A stretch of 41,021 nucleotides of DNA, from positions 1 to 41,021 of the forward strand of contig JAJFIT010000168.1 of NCBI GenBank assembly GCA_021774775.1, written 5' to 3'. The DNA comes from Alphaproteobacteria bacterium (GTDB lineage Bacteria > Pseudomonadota > Alphaproteobacteria > Sphingomonadales > Kordiimonadaceae). The translations under genes and the position numbers were made by a program. Below, in pieces: positions 26,587-35,388 of the stretch. Each line of letters starts with the position of its first letter. Positions within the stretch are counted from its first letter, which is position 1. Below the pieces are notes generated by a model. That model searched no databases, was not told where the DNA came from, and was given only the letters and a program-made list of their open reading frames with translations.

Positions 26587-26620
26587 CGGTATTTTAACGA
26601 AAAAATCGCAGATATTATGA

Positions 26621-26649
26621 AAAGAAGGCCTGTATGGGCCTTCTTTTTT
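26621..26649 (+). terminator. Intrinsic terminator after the lipase-like gene
   Basis: A 10-bp perfect stem (26621-26630 with 26637-26646), a 6-base loop and a T-run to 26649. Confidence 0.92.
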
Positions 26650-26685
26650 GCTTTTTATTGATGCCGTTTCTTCTTTATGTCGGTT

Positions 26686-26724
26686 TAGGGCGAATTTTCT
26701 AATTTTCTCTGCATAATAGGGCGA
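26686..26724 (+). promoter_or_regulatory. Promoter-like box upstream of the wax ester synthase
   Basis: TTTCTAATTTTCTCTGCATA around 26695-26716 resembles the phasin boxes at 20371 and 20756. It is bracketed by two direct copies of TAGGGCGA (26686-26693 and 26717-26724) spaced 31 bases, about three helical turns. It suggests shared control with the phasins. Confidence 0.45.
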
Positions 26725-26828
26725 AGATAGGGAGACGCGGCAACCAGTCGCGGTTTAAATAGGAAAATGTAAGCATAATAGCTTGCTGTGGCATTGAAGG
26801 TTATGCCGCCGATGAATAGGGGACGATC

Positions 26829-28508
26829 ATGCATAAACTTACAGGAATGGACGCAACTTTTCTTTATATGGAGACTGATGAAACACCGATGCATGTTTCG
26901 GGCTTGCTGATCTGTGAACCTCCTGAAGAAGGTGTAAATCCCTATGAGGCGTTGAAGTCGCAGATCGCCGCGCGAGCGCATGAGATTCCTTCATTCCACC
27001 GCAAGCTGATGCCAACACCCTTTTATGTAGATCACCCCGTTTGGGTAACGGCAGAAACCGTTGATCTTGATTATCATATTAAACACGCCCGTTTGCCTGC
27101 CCCCGGAAACGTGGAGCAGCTGCGTGAAATTATTCAGGGCCTGCATTCGCTGACGCTCGACCGTGATCGCCCACTGTGGCAGTTTTATATCATCGAGGGC
27201 GTGGAGGATGCGGCCTTTGGCTTGAAAAAGGGCAGCTTCGCCCTCTATACCAAAAGCCACCATGCCAGCATTGATGGCGGTGCAGGCATTGCTGTGCTGG
27301 ATATTATATCTGACCGTGAGCCAACGCCGCGGCCACCACTGCCGAAAAACAAGATTCGCCTTTATGCAGAAAAACCGGGAGCGTTTGAACTTCTCGGCAG
27401 TTCATATGGGCGCTTCTTGCAGCAGCAGGTTGATTTTGTAAAATCCGTGCCTGATTTGGTTAAGGCCGCTGGCAGCTTCGCCAAAGTTGCGTCCGAAGAT
27501 ATAAGCGCGGTTATGAAAAACATGAAGCCTGCGCCCAAAACCCGGTTTAATGTTCGTATTCAGAAGCAGCGGGCGTACGGTGCCCAGTCATTGATGCTGG
27601 CAGACGTTATTGCGCTGGCAAAACGGACCAGCACAACGCTTAACGACGTTGTTTTGTCTATTTGCGGCGGAGCGCTCCGGCGGTATCTGGAAACCCACAA
27701 GGAACTACCTGAAGAATCGCTAGTTGCAGCGGTGCCGGTCTCTCTGCGGGAATTGGGCGACGCCTCCAATACCAACCAGGTTGCCGGTATGACCTGCGGT
27801 TTGGCGACCGATATTGCTGACCCGATTAAACGCTTGCGTGCAGTCAATGAGAACGCCAAGGGTGCGAAGAAGCAGCTGGCGACGGTTAAAGATATTTTCC
27901 CGACGGATTATTCTTTCTTTGGCGCGCCTATTCTTGTGTCTGCTATGGCACAGCTTACCAGTCGCACAGATATCGTGAATTACATGCCGTCGCCGATTAA
28001 TGTTACGATTTCCAATGTGCCCGGTCCGCGGCGCCATGTGTATTTCGCAGGCAGCAGGGTTGTGGCGAATTTCCCGGTGTCCATCGCGACCCATGGCTGC
28101 GCCCTGAATATTACGTTACAGAGTTATGTTGACCGCCTTGATTTTGGCTTGATTGCCTGCAAAATTGCTGTTCCGGATGTACAAGACATCGCAGACTATA
28201 TCGTTGAAGAGTTTGAAATTTTGCAAAAAGCCGCTGAAAAGCTTCCTATGCCAGCGGCGAAGGCAAAAACGTCATCCGTCAAGGCATCAACGGCAAAAGC
28301 AGCTGCCGCCCAAAAAGCAGCTGCGCCCAGCAAGCTGTCGCCTGCTACGACACCTGTAAAACCGGTGGCCGCAGCGCCCGCAAAATCACCCGTAAAGAAG
28401 GCAGTTGTTAAAAAGACAGCTGCAAGCAAAGCAAACGGCAAGAAACCCGCGGTTCGCAAAGCAACTATCCGCAAGGCAACATTGACCTCGCGCGGGCCTA
28501 AAGCCTAA
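26829..28508 (+). CDS. Wax ester synthase/diacylglycerol acyltransferase with a histone-like tail
   Basis: A 559-aa WS/DGAT enzyme, which makes wax esters or triacylglycerol from acyl-CoA and an alcohol or diacylglycerol at the membrane or lipid body. The catalytic motif is HHASIDG at residues 144-150. Other family motifs are MDATFLYMET at the start, LDRDRPLWQFYIIEG, and PSPINVTISNVPGP followed by NITLQSYVDRLDFG. Normal enzymes end near residue 470; here about 85 residues of Ala/Lys/Pro/Thr-rich sequence follow (SSVKASTAKAAAAQKAA, KSPVKKAVVKKTAA), like the tail of the PhaF phasin at 20890. AGGGGA precedes the start. The tail is unusual for the family and may bind DNA or granules. Confidence 0.93.
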   Translation: MHKLTGMDATFLYMETDETPMHVSGLLICEPPEEGVNPYEALKSQIAARAHEIPSFHRKLMPTPFYVDHPVWVTAETVDLDYHIKHARLPAPGNVEQLREIIQGLHSLTLDRDRPLWQFYIIEGVEDAAFGLKKGSFALYTKSHHASIDGGAGIAVLDIISDREPTPRPPLPKNKIRLYAEKPGAFELLGSSYGRFLQQQVDFVKSVPDLVKAAGSFAKVASEDISAVMKNMKPAPKTRFNVRIQKQRAYGAQSLMLADVIALAKRTSTTLNDVVLSICGGALRRYLETHKELPEESLVAAVPVSLRELGDASNTNQVAGMTCGLATDIADPIKRLRAVNENAKGAKKQLATVKDIFPTDYSFFGAPILVSAMAQLTSRTDIVNYMPSPINVTISNVPGPRRHVYFAGSRVVANFPVSIATHGCALNITLQSYVDRLDFGLIACKIAVPDVQDIADYIVEEFEILQKAAEKLPMPAAKAKTSSVKASTAKAAAAQKAAAPSKLSPATTPVKPVAAAPAKSPVKKAVVKKTAASKANGKKPAVRKATIRKATLTSRGPKA

Positions 28509-28519
28509 TCGAGTGATTT

Positions 28520-28543
28520 CGCCGCGAAGTAGCGGCGTTTTTT
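28520..28543 (+). terminator. Intrinsic terminator after the wax ester synthase
   Basis: CGCCGC (28520-28525), a 6-base loop, GCGGCG (28532-28537) and six T (28538-28543). Confidence 0.9.
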
Positions 28544-28600
28544 AAAATCAAAATGGGGGCAGGTTTGTCTCCATTTTTTGCGTGGCGACGGGCACCGGTT

Positions 28601-29347
28601 TCAGGAGTGTGTTTTTTCCTGAAGCAGGCCACTTAGATAATAACGTGTCGTTGTGGCAACCATTTCGTTGGTGTCGATGGTTGGCGTAAGATGCTCGAAT
28701 TTCTGGTCAATCAGCAAAAATGCCGTGCCGTGAACTATTGACCACATAGGCGTGGCGACGGCGAGGGTTTCTCCCACATCCAGGCCATGATTGTCGAGGA
28801 ATTTTGCCACACCCTTAAGCAGGATTGAAAAGCAGGCGATGCCTTGATTGGGAGGGTTTTCCGCCATTGTTTTGGGCATCACATCGGGACTATCAATATC
28901 GAGCAGATCAATTATGCCTGCCGAACCTGCGCCCGCCTGATGTTGTTGAAAGAGCGCCTCTACATTGAGGCCAGGGGGTGTCCCGTGATTGTCGCACATC
29001 AACCTAAAAAGCGCCGGGTTTTTGGCGGCGAACCGTACATATGCCTGACCCTGAGCAGTGATTGACTGTAATGTGCCAGGCTCCAGACCTTGGCTCGCCA
29101 CTTTCATGTCAGCGGCCATCATCTGAAAGGCTCTTTCCGTCACTTCATGAAGCAACTCAGACTTGTCAGTGAAATGCCGGTAAGGTGCGGCAACGCTTAC
29201 GCCTGCGATCCGGCTGGCGTCTTTCAACGTAAAAGCATCAGCGCCCACCTTTGCGACCAGATCAACCGACGCATCAATTAGCGCGGTTCGCAAGTCGCCG
29301 TGATGGTAGGGCGTTGTTTTTTGGTTTGTTGCAGGCTCAAGCGTCAT
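28601..29347 (-). CDS. TetR/AcrR-family repressor of the RND pump
   Basis: A 248-aa TetR regulator. The N-terminal HTH is TLKDASRIAGVSVAAPYRHFTDKSELL, preceded by YHHGDLRTALIDASVDLVA, a start typical of the WHG-type C-terminal subgroup. ATG 29347 is chosen: the longer starts at 29425 and 29467 would run through a 36-bp imperfect palindrome that looks like the operator. It is divergent from an RND adaptor and pump, the classic arrangement for a TetR repressor that responds to the pump's substrates. The ligand is unknown. Confidence 0.85.
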   Translation of the reverse strand: MTLEPATNQKTTPYHHGDLRTALIDASVDLVAKVGADAFTLKDASRIAGVSVAAPYRHFTDKSELLHEVTERAFQMMAADMKVASQGLEPGTLQSITAQGQAYVRFAAKNPALFRLMCDNHGTPPGLNVEALFQQHQAGAGSAGIIDLLDIDSPDVMPKTMAENPPNQGIACFSILLKGVAKFLDNHGLDVGETLAVATPMWSIVHGTAFLLIDQKFEHLTPTIDTNEMVATTTRYYLSGLLQEKTHS

Positions 29348-29412
29348 CAATGTCTGCTTCTTGGGTTTCTGTTCGACAATGAATAGTAAATATGTCGGTA
29401 CGTGGGTTGAAA

Positions 29413-29448
29413 TGTTAGTTGTCATAACATATGTAAGTTCGACTAACA
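29413..29448. promoter_or_regulatory. 36-bp imperfect palindrome, probable TetR operator
   Basis: TGTTAGT (29413-29419) pairs with ACTAACA (29442-29448), and the palindrome ACATATGT (29427-29434) sits at exactly the same centre. It lies between the divergent regulator and pump genes, 66 bases from the regulator start and 85 from the adaptor start. Confidence 0.6.
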
Positions 29449-29532
29449 TAAAGATCAAGGCTTGCATGCAAAAGTGCAGCTGTAAAAAAGAACAAAGCTG
29501 GCGAATATCAGCGAGGCAATGCGGATACTAAA

Positions 29533-30666
29533 ATGGAAAAAGACACAGCAGTTGTTATTTCAAAAGCAAGCCTAAGGCGAGCGTTATACCTGTTAGGCAT
29601 ATTTGGTTTTGTAATTTTGGCGACATACGGCCTTTATATGCGGGCTGCATCTGGCCAAATTACCAATGTTCGGTTGTTGCCGGTTGCAACTCAGGAAATT
29701 GGCCGTGCGGATAGCTATCAGGTTCGCGAATTTTATACCGGACGCGTTGAAGCGCGACAGATTGTCAATCTGGCTTTTGAGCGTGCAGGCAAGGTGGCTG
29801 AAATCCTCGTCGATGAAGGTGACGTGGTCAATCAAGGCGCTGTAATTGCCCGTTTGGACACCGCATTGTTGGAAGCGAGCCGCGATCAGACCGCCGCATC
29901 AGTTCAACGAATTTTGACTCAGGTAGAGCTGGCACAGCTGACAACAAAACGACAAAAGGGCCTTTTTGAACAAGGGCATAGCAGCGAGCAAAGATATGAT
30001 GACGCGCGTCTGAATTTACAGTCGTTGCAGGCACAATTGCTGGAAACGCAGGCGGTGCTGCAATCAATAAATATCAACATCGAAAAATCGACACTTGTCG
30101 CGCCCTTTGATGCACAAGTTGGTTCCAGAAACGCTGATACCGGTAGTGTACGCGACGCGGGAATGGCTATTGTGACGCTGCTGGAAACATCAAATCAGCA
30201 GGCGCGTATAAGCCTGCCCACAAAACGCATGGCGGTGTTAAAACAGCTGGAAACAGTTCAGCTTTCTTATCAGGGCCAACAGGTTGCTGCACAAATCGCT
30301 TCGGTTCGCGCAGATGTTAATCAAGCCACCCGAACTCAGGACGTGTTGCTGAATATACAGTCTGCTACGCCGATAGCCTTCGGAGAGTTGGTTGAGCTGG
30401 AGCTGGTGGATAATCGTTATCACACTGGCTACTGGGTTCCGGTGGAAGCATTGGTTGAGGGCAAAAAAGGCCTGTGGAATGTCTTTTCTGTTGTGCAGGA
30501 CAGCAATGGAAGTCTGGTTACACGGCGTTCGGTGGAGGTTATCCACGCAGAAACCAGCCGGGTTTACGTCACCGCTGATTTGGGTAACCTCGCTACGCTG
30601 GTTAGCGCTGGCACTCACCGGGTTGTTCCCGGTCAATATATTGCACCCGTGACAAGGGAAAACTGA
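29533..30666 (+). CDS. RND efflux periplasmic adaptor (HlyD/MFP family)
   Basis: A 377-aa membrane fusion protein that links an inner-membrane RND pump to an outer-membrane channel. It has one N-terminal membrane anchor (YLLGIFGFVILATYGLYM). The lipoyl half-motifs follow: AGKVAEILVDEGDVVNQGAVIARLD before, and STLVAPFDAQVGSRNADTGS after, a helical hairpin (residues about 120-185). Beta-barrel and membrane-proximal domains complete it. No lipobox is seen. The stop is two bases before the pump start, so the two are translated together. No outer-membrane factor gene is in the window. Confidence 0.93.
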   Translation: MEKDTAVVISKASLRRALYLLGIFGFVILATYGLYMRAASGQITNVRLLPVATQEIGRADSYQVREFYTGRVEARQIVNLAFERAGKVAEILVDEGDVVNQGAVIARLDTALLEASRDQTAASVQRILTQVELAQLTTKRQKGLFEQGHSSEQRYDDARLNLQSLQAQLLETQAVLQSININIEKSTLVAPFDAQVGSRNADTGSVRDAGMAIVTLLETSNQQARISLPTKRMAVLKQLETVQLSYQGQQVAAQIASVRADVNQATRTQDVLLNIQSATPIAFGELVELELVDNRYHTGYWVPVEALVEGKKGLWNVFSVVQDSNGSLVTRRSVEVIHAETSRVYVTADLGNLATLVSAGTHRVVPGQYIAPVTREN

Positions 30667-30668
30667 TC

Positions 30669-33600
30669 ATGTTGACCTTGTTTTATCGGGAGTGGCGGGT
30701 TTTTGCGCTAACGATTGGTATCATCGTTGTTACCGGTCTTACTGCAATCAGCACAATTGGCCGTCAGGAAGACCCGACAATTACCAATCTTTTCACCACG
30801 ATTACTACGCCGTTTCCGGGCGCTAGCCCGGCGCGGGTGGAAAGCCTGGTTACTGAAAAAATAGAAGAAGAGCTCAAAAAGATCGCGGAAATCGAGGAGA
30901 TCGTTTCGGTTTCACGTGAAGGCTTTTCGCTGGTTTTCGTCGAACTATCACAGTTTTTGGACGATGAGCAGCTCGAGGCGACTTGGTCAGAGATACGCGA
31001 TGCTTTGTCAGATGCTGGCCGTAATTTCCCCGCCGGTGTGCCGGATCCCAAGTTTGATAATGACAAATTCGGTGCCTACACCACTATCAGTGTGCTCAAA
31101 CCCCGTGATTCCGGATATGTGGAATCGTCCCAGTTGCAGCGCTATGCAGAATTGCTGCGTGACCAGTTAAGGCAGCTGCCGGGCGCGCGGCTGGTGCGCC
31201 TGTTCGGCGAGCAAGTGGAAGAAGTGCTTGTCACGGTTGACGCGCGCCGGCTGACCAATCTGGGGCTAACACCCACAGCGGTTGTTAACAGCATCCAGCG
31301 CGCAGACGCAAAGGTGCGAGCGGGGCAGCTTCGCGGTGATGAGAATAATTATTTGCTGGAAGTAGCGGGCGAGATCAAGTCGGTTGAGCGCATCCGGCGT
31401 ATTCCACTGGTTACAGAGGCGGGCGGTGCGGTTGTACGTGTCGGCGATGTTGCAACCGTGGAACGCGCGGTTGTTCAGCCGGTCAACAGCGTGGGTTACA
31501 TTGACGGAAAACCTGCAATATTGGTTGGTGCGACGATGGAGGAGGGCCTGCAGGTTGATACCTGGGTCGATACTATTCGCCAGGAAACCAGTGAGTTTGA
31601 ACAGACTTTGCCCGCTGATATTGAGCACAGCATTCTGTTTGACCAAAGCCAATATACCATTGACCGCTTGAGCGGTTTGGCAGTGAATATTCTGATTGGG
31701 TCAGGGCTGGTTATACTGGTGCTGTTTTTCACCCTGGGTTGGCGCGGTGCATTCATTGTTGCGTGTATCCTGCCGCTGACCACCATGCTTTCGATCACCG
31801 TTCTTCAGTATGCAGGCGTGCCTATTCACCAGATGTCCGTCACCGGCCTTATCGTTGCGCTCGGGTTACTGGTAGATGCAGCTATTGTCATGACAGATGA
31901 TATTCGCAGGCGTTTGATTAACGCAGTGCCGCGGCTGCAGTCGGTTGAACAGGCCGTTAAACGGCTGGCAGGGCCGCTGCTGGCATCGACAGTTACGACC
32001 GTATTGGCCTTTATGCCGATGGCATTGCTACCCGGGCCTGCGGGTGATTTTGTCGGATCGATTGCTATTGCGGTGATTGTAATGCTGATTGCATCTTTTT
32101 TGCTGGCGTTGACGGTTACGCCGGCGCTTGCGGGCTGGTTGCTTCCTGCAAAAGGCGAGGGCAAATCCCATGCGTGGTATGCGCGCGGCATGCAGTCGGG
32201 CAGGGTGGGCGAAATGTTTAACCGCTCGGTCGGTTGGGCAATTTCCAATCGCAGTGTCGCGCTGTTTGGGGTGCTGGCGCTGCCTATTATTGGTTTGTTG
32301 TCTTTTCCAACCCTGACGTCGCAGTTTTTCCCCGGTGTTGAACGGGATCAGTTTCATATCCAAATGAAGCTGGATGGCAATGCCGCGATTTCAGAAACTC
32401 AGTCCGTTACCAGACGAGCCGATGTCCTGATCAAGTCAAGGCCAGAGATTACATCGGTTACCTGGCTTGTCGGTGAGAGCGCCCCTAGTTTTTATTACAA
32501 TATGACCAGTAATCAGGACAGGGTTGCCAGTTTTGCTGAGGCTTTGGTGACAACATCGTCCGAGCAAGCGACGCGCGACGTTATACCGGAATTACAGACC
32601 CTGCTAGACCGGGAACTCCCTGAATCGCAAACGCTAGTCAAAGGTTTAATTCAAGGACCGCCGGTTAATGCGCCTGTGGAAATATTGGTGGTAGGACCAG
32701 ATGTGCAGGTGCTGCGTGATATCGGCGAACAGGTGCGTGCTCGCATGAGCAGGGTACCGTTTGTGGAACATACCCGCGCCACTTTTATGGGCGGCAGTCC
32801 CAAGCTAGTTTTCACCGCCAATGAAGATCAGGTCAATATGTCCGGTTTAACGCTGACAGCCGTGTCTCAGCACCTTGAGGCAGCCCTTGAAGGGGTTTCA
32901 GGCGGTTCGCTGCTGGAGGACACTGAAGAGCTTCCTGTGCGCGTGCGTTATGAAGATGACTGGCGACAGTCGCTTGATCGCCTTCGGTCAATCGACATTC
33001 CAGTCGGGGCTCCGGGGTCTGGTCAATATAGCGCTGTTCCACTAACAGCACTTGGCACCATCACGGTTCAACCGTCTGAAAGCCAGATAAACCGTGAAAA
33101 CGGTGAGCGTACCAACACCATCCAGGCCTTTACCCCTAACGGAATTTTACCTGCGGTGGCATTGAAGGCGGTGCAGGAAGAATTGGTGCGCGACCCGGTG
33201 ATTGTGCCAGCAGGATATAATTTTGACGTGGGCGGCGATTCAGACGAACGGGATAGCACGGTCAATAACCTGATGGCACCTATCGGGCTGATAATTGTGT
33301 TGACCATTGCGACAATCGTTTTGACGTTCAATCGGTTTAAACTCTCAATGATCACGGGACTGGTCGCGGTCCTGTCCATGTGTATGAGCCTGTTGGCGCT
33401 TGAGATCTTTGCCTATCCTTTTGGTATCAATGCGTTGATCGGTGTGATTGGCTCTATCGGTGTTTCGATTAATGCTGCGATCATTATTTTGACTGCGCTT
33501 CAGCAAGACAGTGAGGCGATGGCTGGTAATCTGGCGCGTATTCAGGAAATTGTTATGGAATCCAGCCGTCACATTATCTCGACGACGACCACGACATTTG

Positions 33601-33782
33601 GAGGATTCCTGCCGTTGATTATCGAAGGCGGCGGGTTTTGGCCCCCGTTCGCTATGTCAATTGCAGGCGGCGTTTTGTTATCCACAACTATTTCGCTGTA
33701 TTTTACACCTGTTGTGTTCACGATGACAGTTGCAGGCAGGGAAGAGAAAAAGCGCGTAGCAAAGCTGGCCGTGGCGGTATAA
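30669..33782 (+). CDS. RND-family efflux pump, inner-membrane permease
   Basis: A 1037-aa RND transporter with the usual plan of one membrane helix, a large periplasmic porter domain, six helices, and the whole repeated. Landmarks are FPGASPARVESLVTEKIE near the N-terminus and GLIVALGLLVDAAIVMTDD in the fourth helix. The proton-relay residues differ from AcrB: of the Asp407-Asp408 pair only D403 remains, followed by A404, and the Lys940 position reads N935 in GVSINAAIII. The single-Asp VDAAIVM pattern recalls metal-exporting CusA, but the rest does not allow a substrate call. It is co-transcribed with its adaptor. Confidence 0.93.
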   Translation: MLTLFYREWRVFALTIGIIVVTGLTAISTIGRQEDPTITNLFTTITTPFPGASPARVESLVTEKIEEELKKIAEIEEIVSVSREGFSLVFVELSQFLDDEQLEATWSEIRDALSDAGRNFPAGVPDPKFDNDKFGAYTTISVLKPRDSGYVESSQLQRYAELLRDQLRQLPGARLVRLFGEQVEEVLVTVDARRLTNLGLTPTAVVNSIQRADAKVRAGQLRGDENNYLLEVAGEIKSVERIRRIPLVTEAGGAVVRVGDVATVERAVVQPVNSVGYIDGKPAILVGATMEEGLQVDTWVDTIRQETSEFEQTLPADIEHSILFDQSQYTIDRLSGLAVNILIGSGLVILVLFFTLGWRGAFIVACILPLTTMLSITVLQYAGVPIHQMSVTGLIVALGLLVDAAIVMTDDIRRRLINAVPRLQSVEQAVKRLAGPLLASTVTTVLAFMPMALLPGPAGDFVGSIAIAVIVMLIASFLLALTVTPALAGWLLPAKGEGKSHAWYARGMQSGRVGEMFNRSVGWAISNRSVALFGVLALPIIGLLSFPTLTSQFFPGVERDQFHIQMKLDGNAAISETQSVTRRADVLIKSRPEITSVTWLVGESAPSFYYNMTSNQDRVASFAEALVTTSSEQATRDVIPELQTLLDRELPESQTLVKGLIQGPPVNAPVEILVVGPDVQVLRDIGEQVRARMSRVPFVEHTRATFMGGSPKLVFTANEDQVNMSGLTLTAVSQHLEAALEGVSGGSLLEDTEELPVRVRYEDDWRQSLDRLRSIDIPVGAPGSGQYSAVPLTALGTITVQPSESQINRENGERTNTIQAFTPNGILPAVALKAVQEELVRDPVIVPAGYNFDVGGDSDERDSTVNNLMAPIGLIIVLTIATIVLTFNRFKLSMITGLVAVLSMCMSLLALEIFAYPFGINALIGVIGSIGVSINAAIIILTALQQDSEAMAGNLARIQEIVMESSRHIISTTTTTFGGFLPLIIEGGGFWPPFAMSIAGGVLLSTTISLYFTPVVFTMTVAGREEKKRVAKLAVAV

Positions 33783-33819
33783 AAATCGCCTTGCAAAACA
33801 GGTGTTTGTCGTCGTTGTT

Positions 33820-35133
33820 TTACTTTGCTTCTGCCGTCTTCATAGTCAAACCCAGCGCAAAGCGCCGTTGAAAACCTTTCCAGTACGCTTTTCCGTCATG
33901 CTCGCCGGTGCTATAGGTGTCGCCAACATATCCGCCTGGTCGCAGGGGCCATTCTCCGTCATTTGACCGTTCGGGCATAACATTCATATAGGTTGCCGCG
34001 CTGTTGTTGGCTTTCAGATGCAGGTTAAAAAATGCCGTTATGAAGTGTTGGTTAATGCCAACTACACGGTCGCGCCGCCATACAGGCTCATTGAACCAAT
34101 CGGTCAGGTCAAAATAGTCGTCTGCAATCGGTGGTTCGGGGTTTCCGCCAACACTGTGGCGGCCATTCTGGTACACCAGCATGTAGCGGTCTGCCGAGGT
34201 GGCATTGTCAAATGCCCAGCGAATGCCGTCGTCAAACCCCGAGACATCGTCCTGATCGCCGGCAATGACAAACAGCGGTATTTTTATTTGTGCAAGCGAT
34301 CCTTGGGTCCAGGCGCGGTTGGCTGGAGCGCCGCCCCAGGGCGCAATGGCAACGACAGCTTTAAGGTTGGGGTGCGGACCAGTAAACTGTTCGCCTTCCA
34401 AAATGCCTTTCATCATAGAAGCGGGGATTTGAGTGAAGCTCGGGCTTTTTGGGTCATATCCAGCGCCTGCTGTCGCCAATGCACCAAAGCCGCCCATTGA
34501 ATAGCCCAAAAGGCCGATGGCATCGGCGTCAATTGCAGCAGCCAGTTTATGTTCGCCGAATTGGGTCATGTCAGAAAAAGCGTCGATGACAAAACGTTGA
34601 TCACGTGCGCGGTTTAAAATTGTGTCACCGAACGAAAGGTCGAAACTTTGCAAATCGGTGTAGGGCAGATCACCGTGGTCGATAGACACGACAATATATC
34701 CTTTTGAAGCCAGGTTTTCTGCCAGATAACTTAGGAATGTCGCCCAGTTTCCGTAACCATGGGACAATATTACCAGTGGGAATCTTTGTCCTGGAACAAT
34801 CTCGGCTTCCCGGTGGGCTATGCCTTTAAATTCATATGATTCTGGTACTTCAGATGGCCGTGCGCCGGGGCGGAACGGCAGTTTGCCAGTGTAAATTGCA
34901 GGCTCGCTTTTGGTGTCGGCATTGGAGGGGTACCAAATGTGGACGGTAATCTCGCGAGGTGCGATAGGCGATTTGCCTGCCAGTGCTTGCGAAATATCAG
35001 GGCGCGAGGGATCGGTTAGCAACATACTGGAAACACCAACCGGGTAGGGGCCTAAAGCCGCCAATTCGGGGGCATCGGCGGTTGGAATACTGTAGGCGCG
35101 AGATTTGGATGCATCATAAGCTTTTTGAGCCAT
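33820..35133 (-). CDS. Alpha/beta hydrolase, dienelactone hydrolase/PAF-acetylhydrolase-like
   Basis: A 437-aa hydrolase. The oxyanion region is LVILSHGYGNWATFLSYLAE, the nucleophile is S212 in GYSMGGFGA, the likely acid is in VIAGDQDDVSG and the histidine in QNGRHSVGG. This arrangement is like chlorophyllase- or PAF-acetylhydrolase-like esterases. There is no signal peptide from ATG 35133, which has GGAG six bases upstream; the longer start at 35166 is less likely. It is convergent with the RND operon and divergent from SapC. The substrate is unknown. Confidence 0.8.
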   Translation of the reverse strand: MAQKAYDASKSRAYSIPTADAPELAALGPYPVGVSSMLLTDPSRPDISQALAGKSPIAPREITVHIWYPSNADTKSEPAIYTGKLPFRPGARPSEVPESYEFKGIAHREAEIVPGQRFPLVILSHGYGNWATFLSYLAENLASKGYIVVSIDHGDLPYTDLQSFDLSFGDTILNRARDQRFVIDAFSDMTQFGEHKLAAAIDADAIGLLGYSMGGFGALATAGAGYDPKSPSFTQIPASMMKGILEGEQFTGPHPNLKAVVAIAPWGGAPANRAWTQGSLAQIKIPLFVIAGDQDDVSGFDDGIRWAFDNATSADRYMLVYQNGRHSVGGNPEPPIADDYFDLTDWFNEPVWRRDRVVGINQHFITAFFNLHLKANNSAATYMNVMPERSNDGEWPLRPGGYVGDTYSTGEHDGKAYWKGFQRRFALGLTMKTAEAK

Positions 35134-35388
35134 CGAGGTCTCCGTTGCAGTTGTTACCGTCACCAATGCGATGATGAATTGAATTATATTTATATGCTGG
35201 TGTCGCTTCTATGTGGTGGCCGAGGCATTAGTGGTCTATTTGGGCCGATAAAACGTGCTTATCACTTGCATTGCCTACAAATAAAGTGTTGTTTGAGCGC
35301 CAGCCAGCTTTATTGCGCGTTTTACCCCGTTTCGACGAGGGTCGCAGCGAAAGCTGGAATGGAAAAAACCAAATATATCGAGAGAAAA

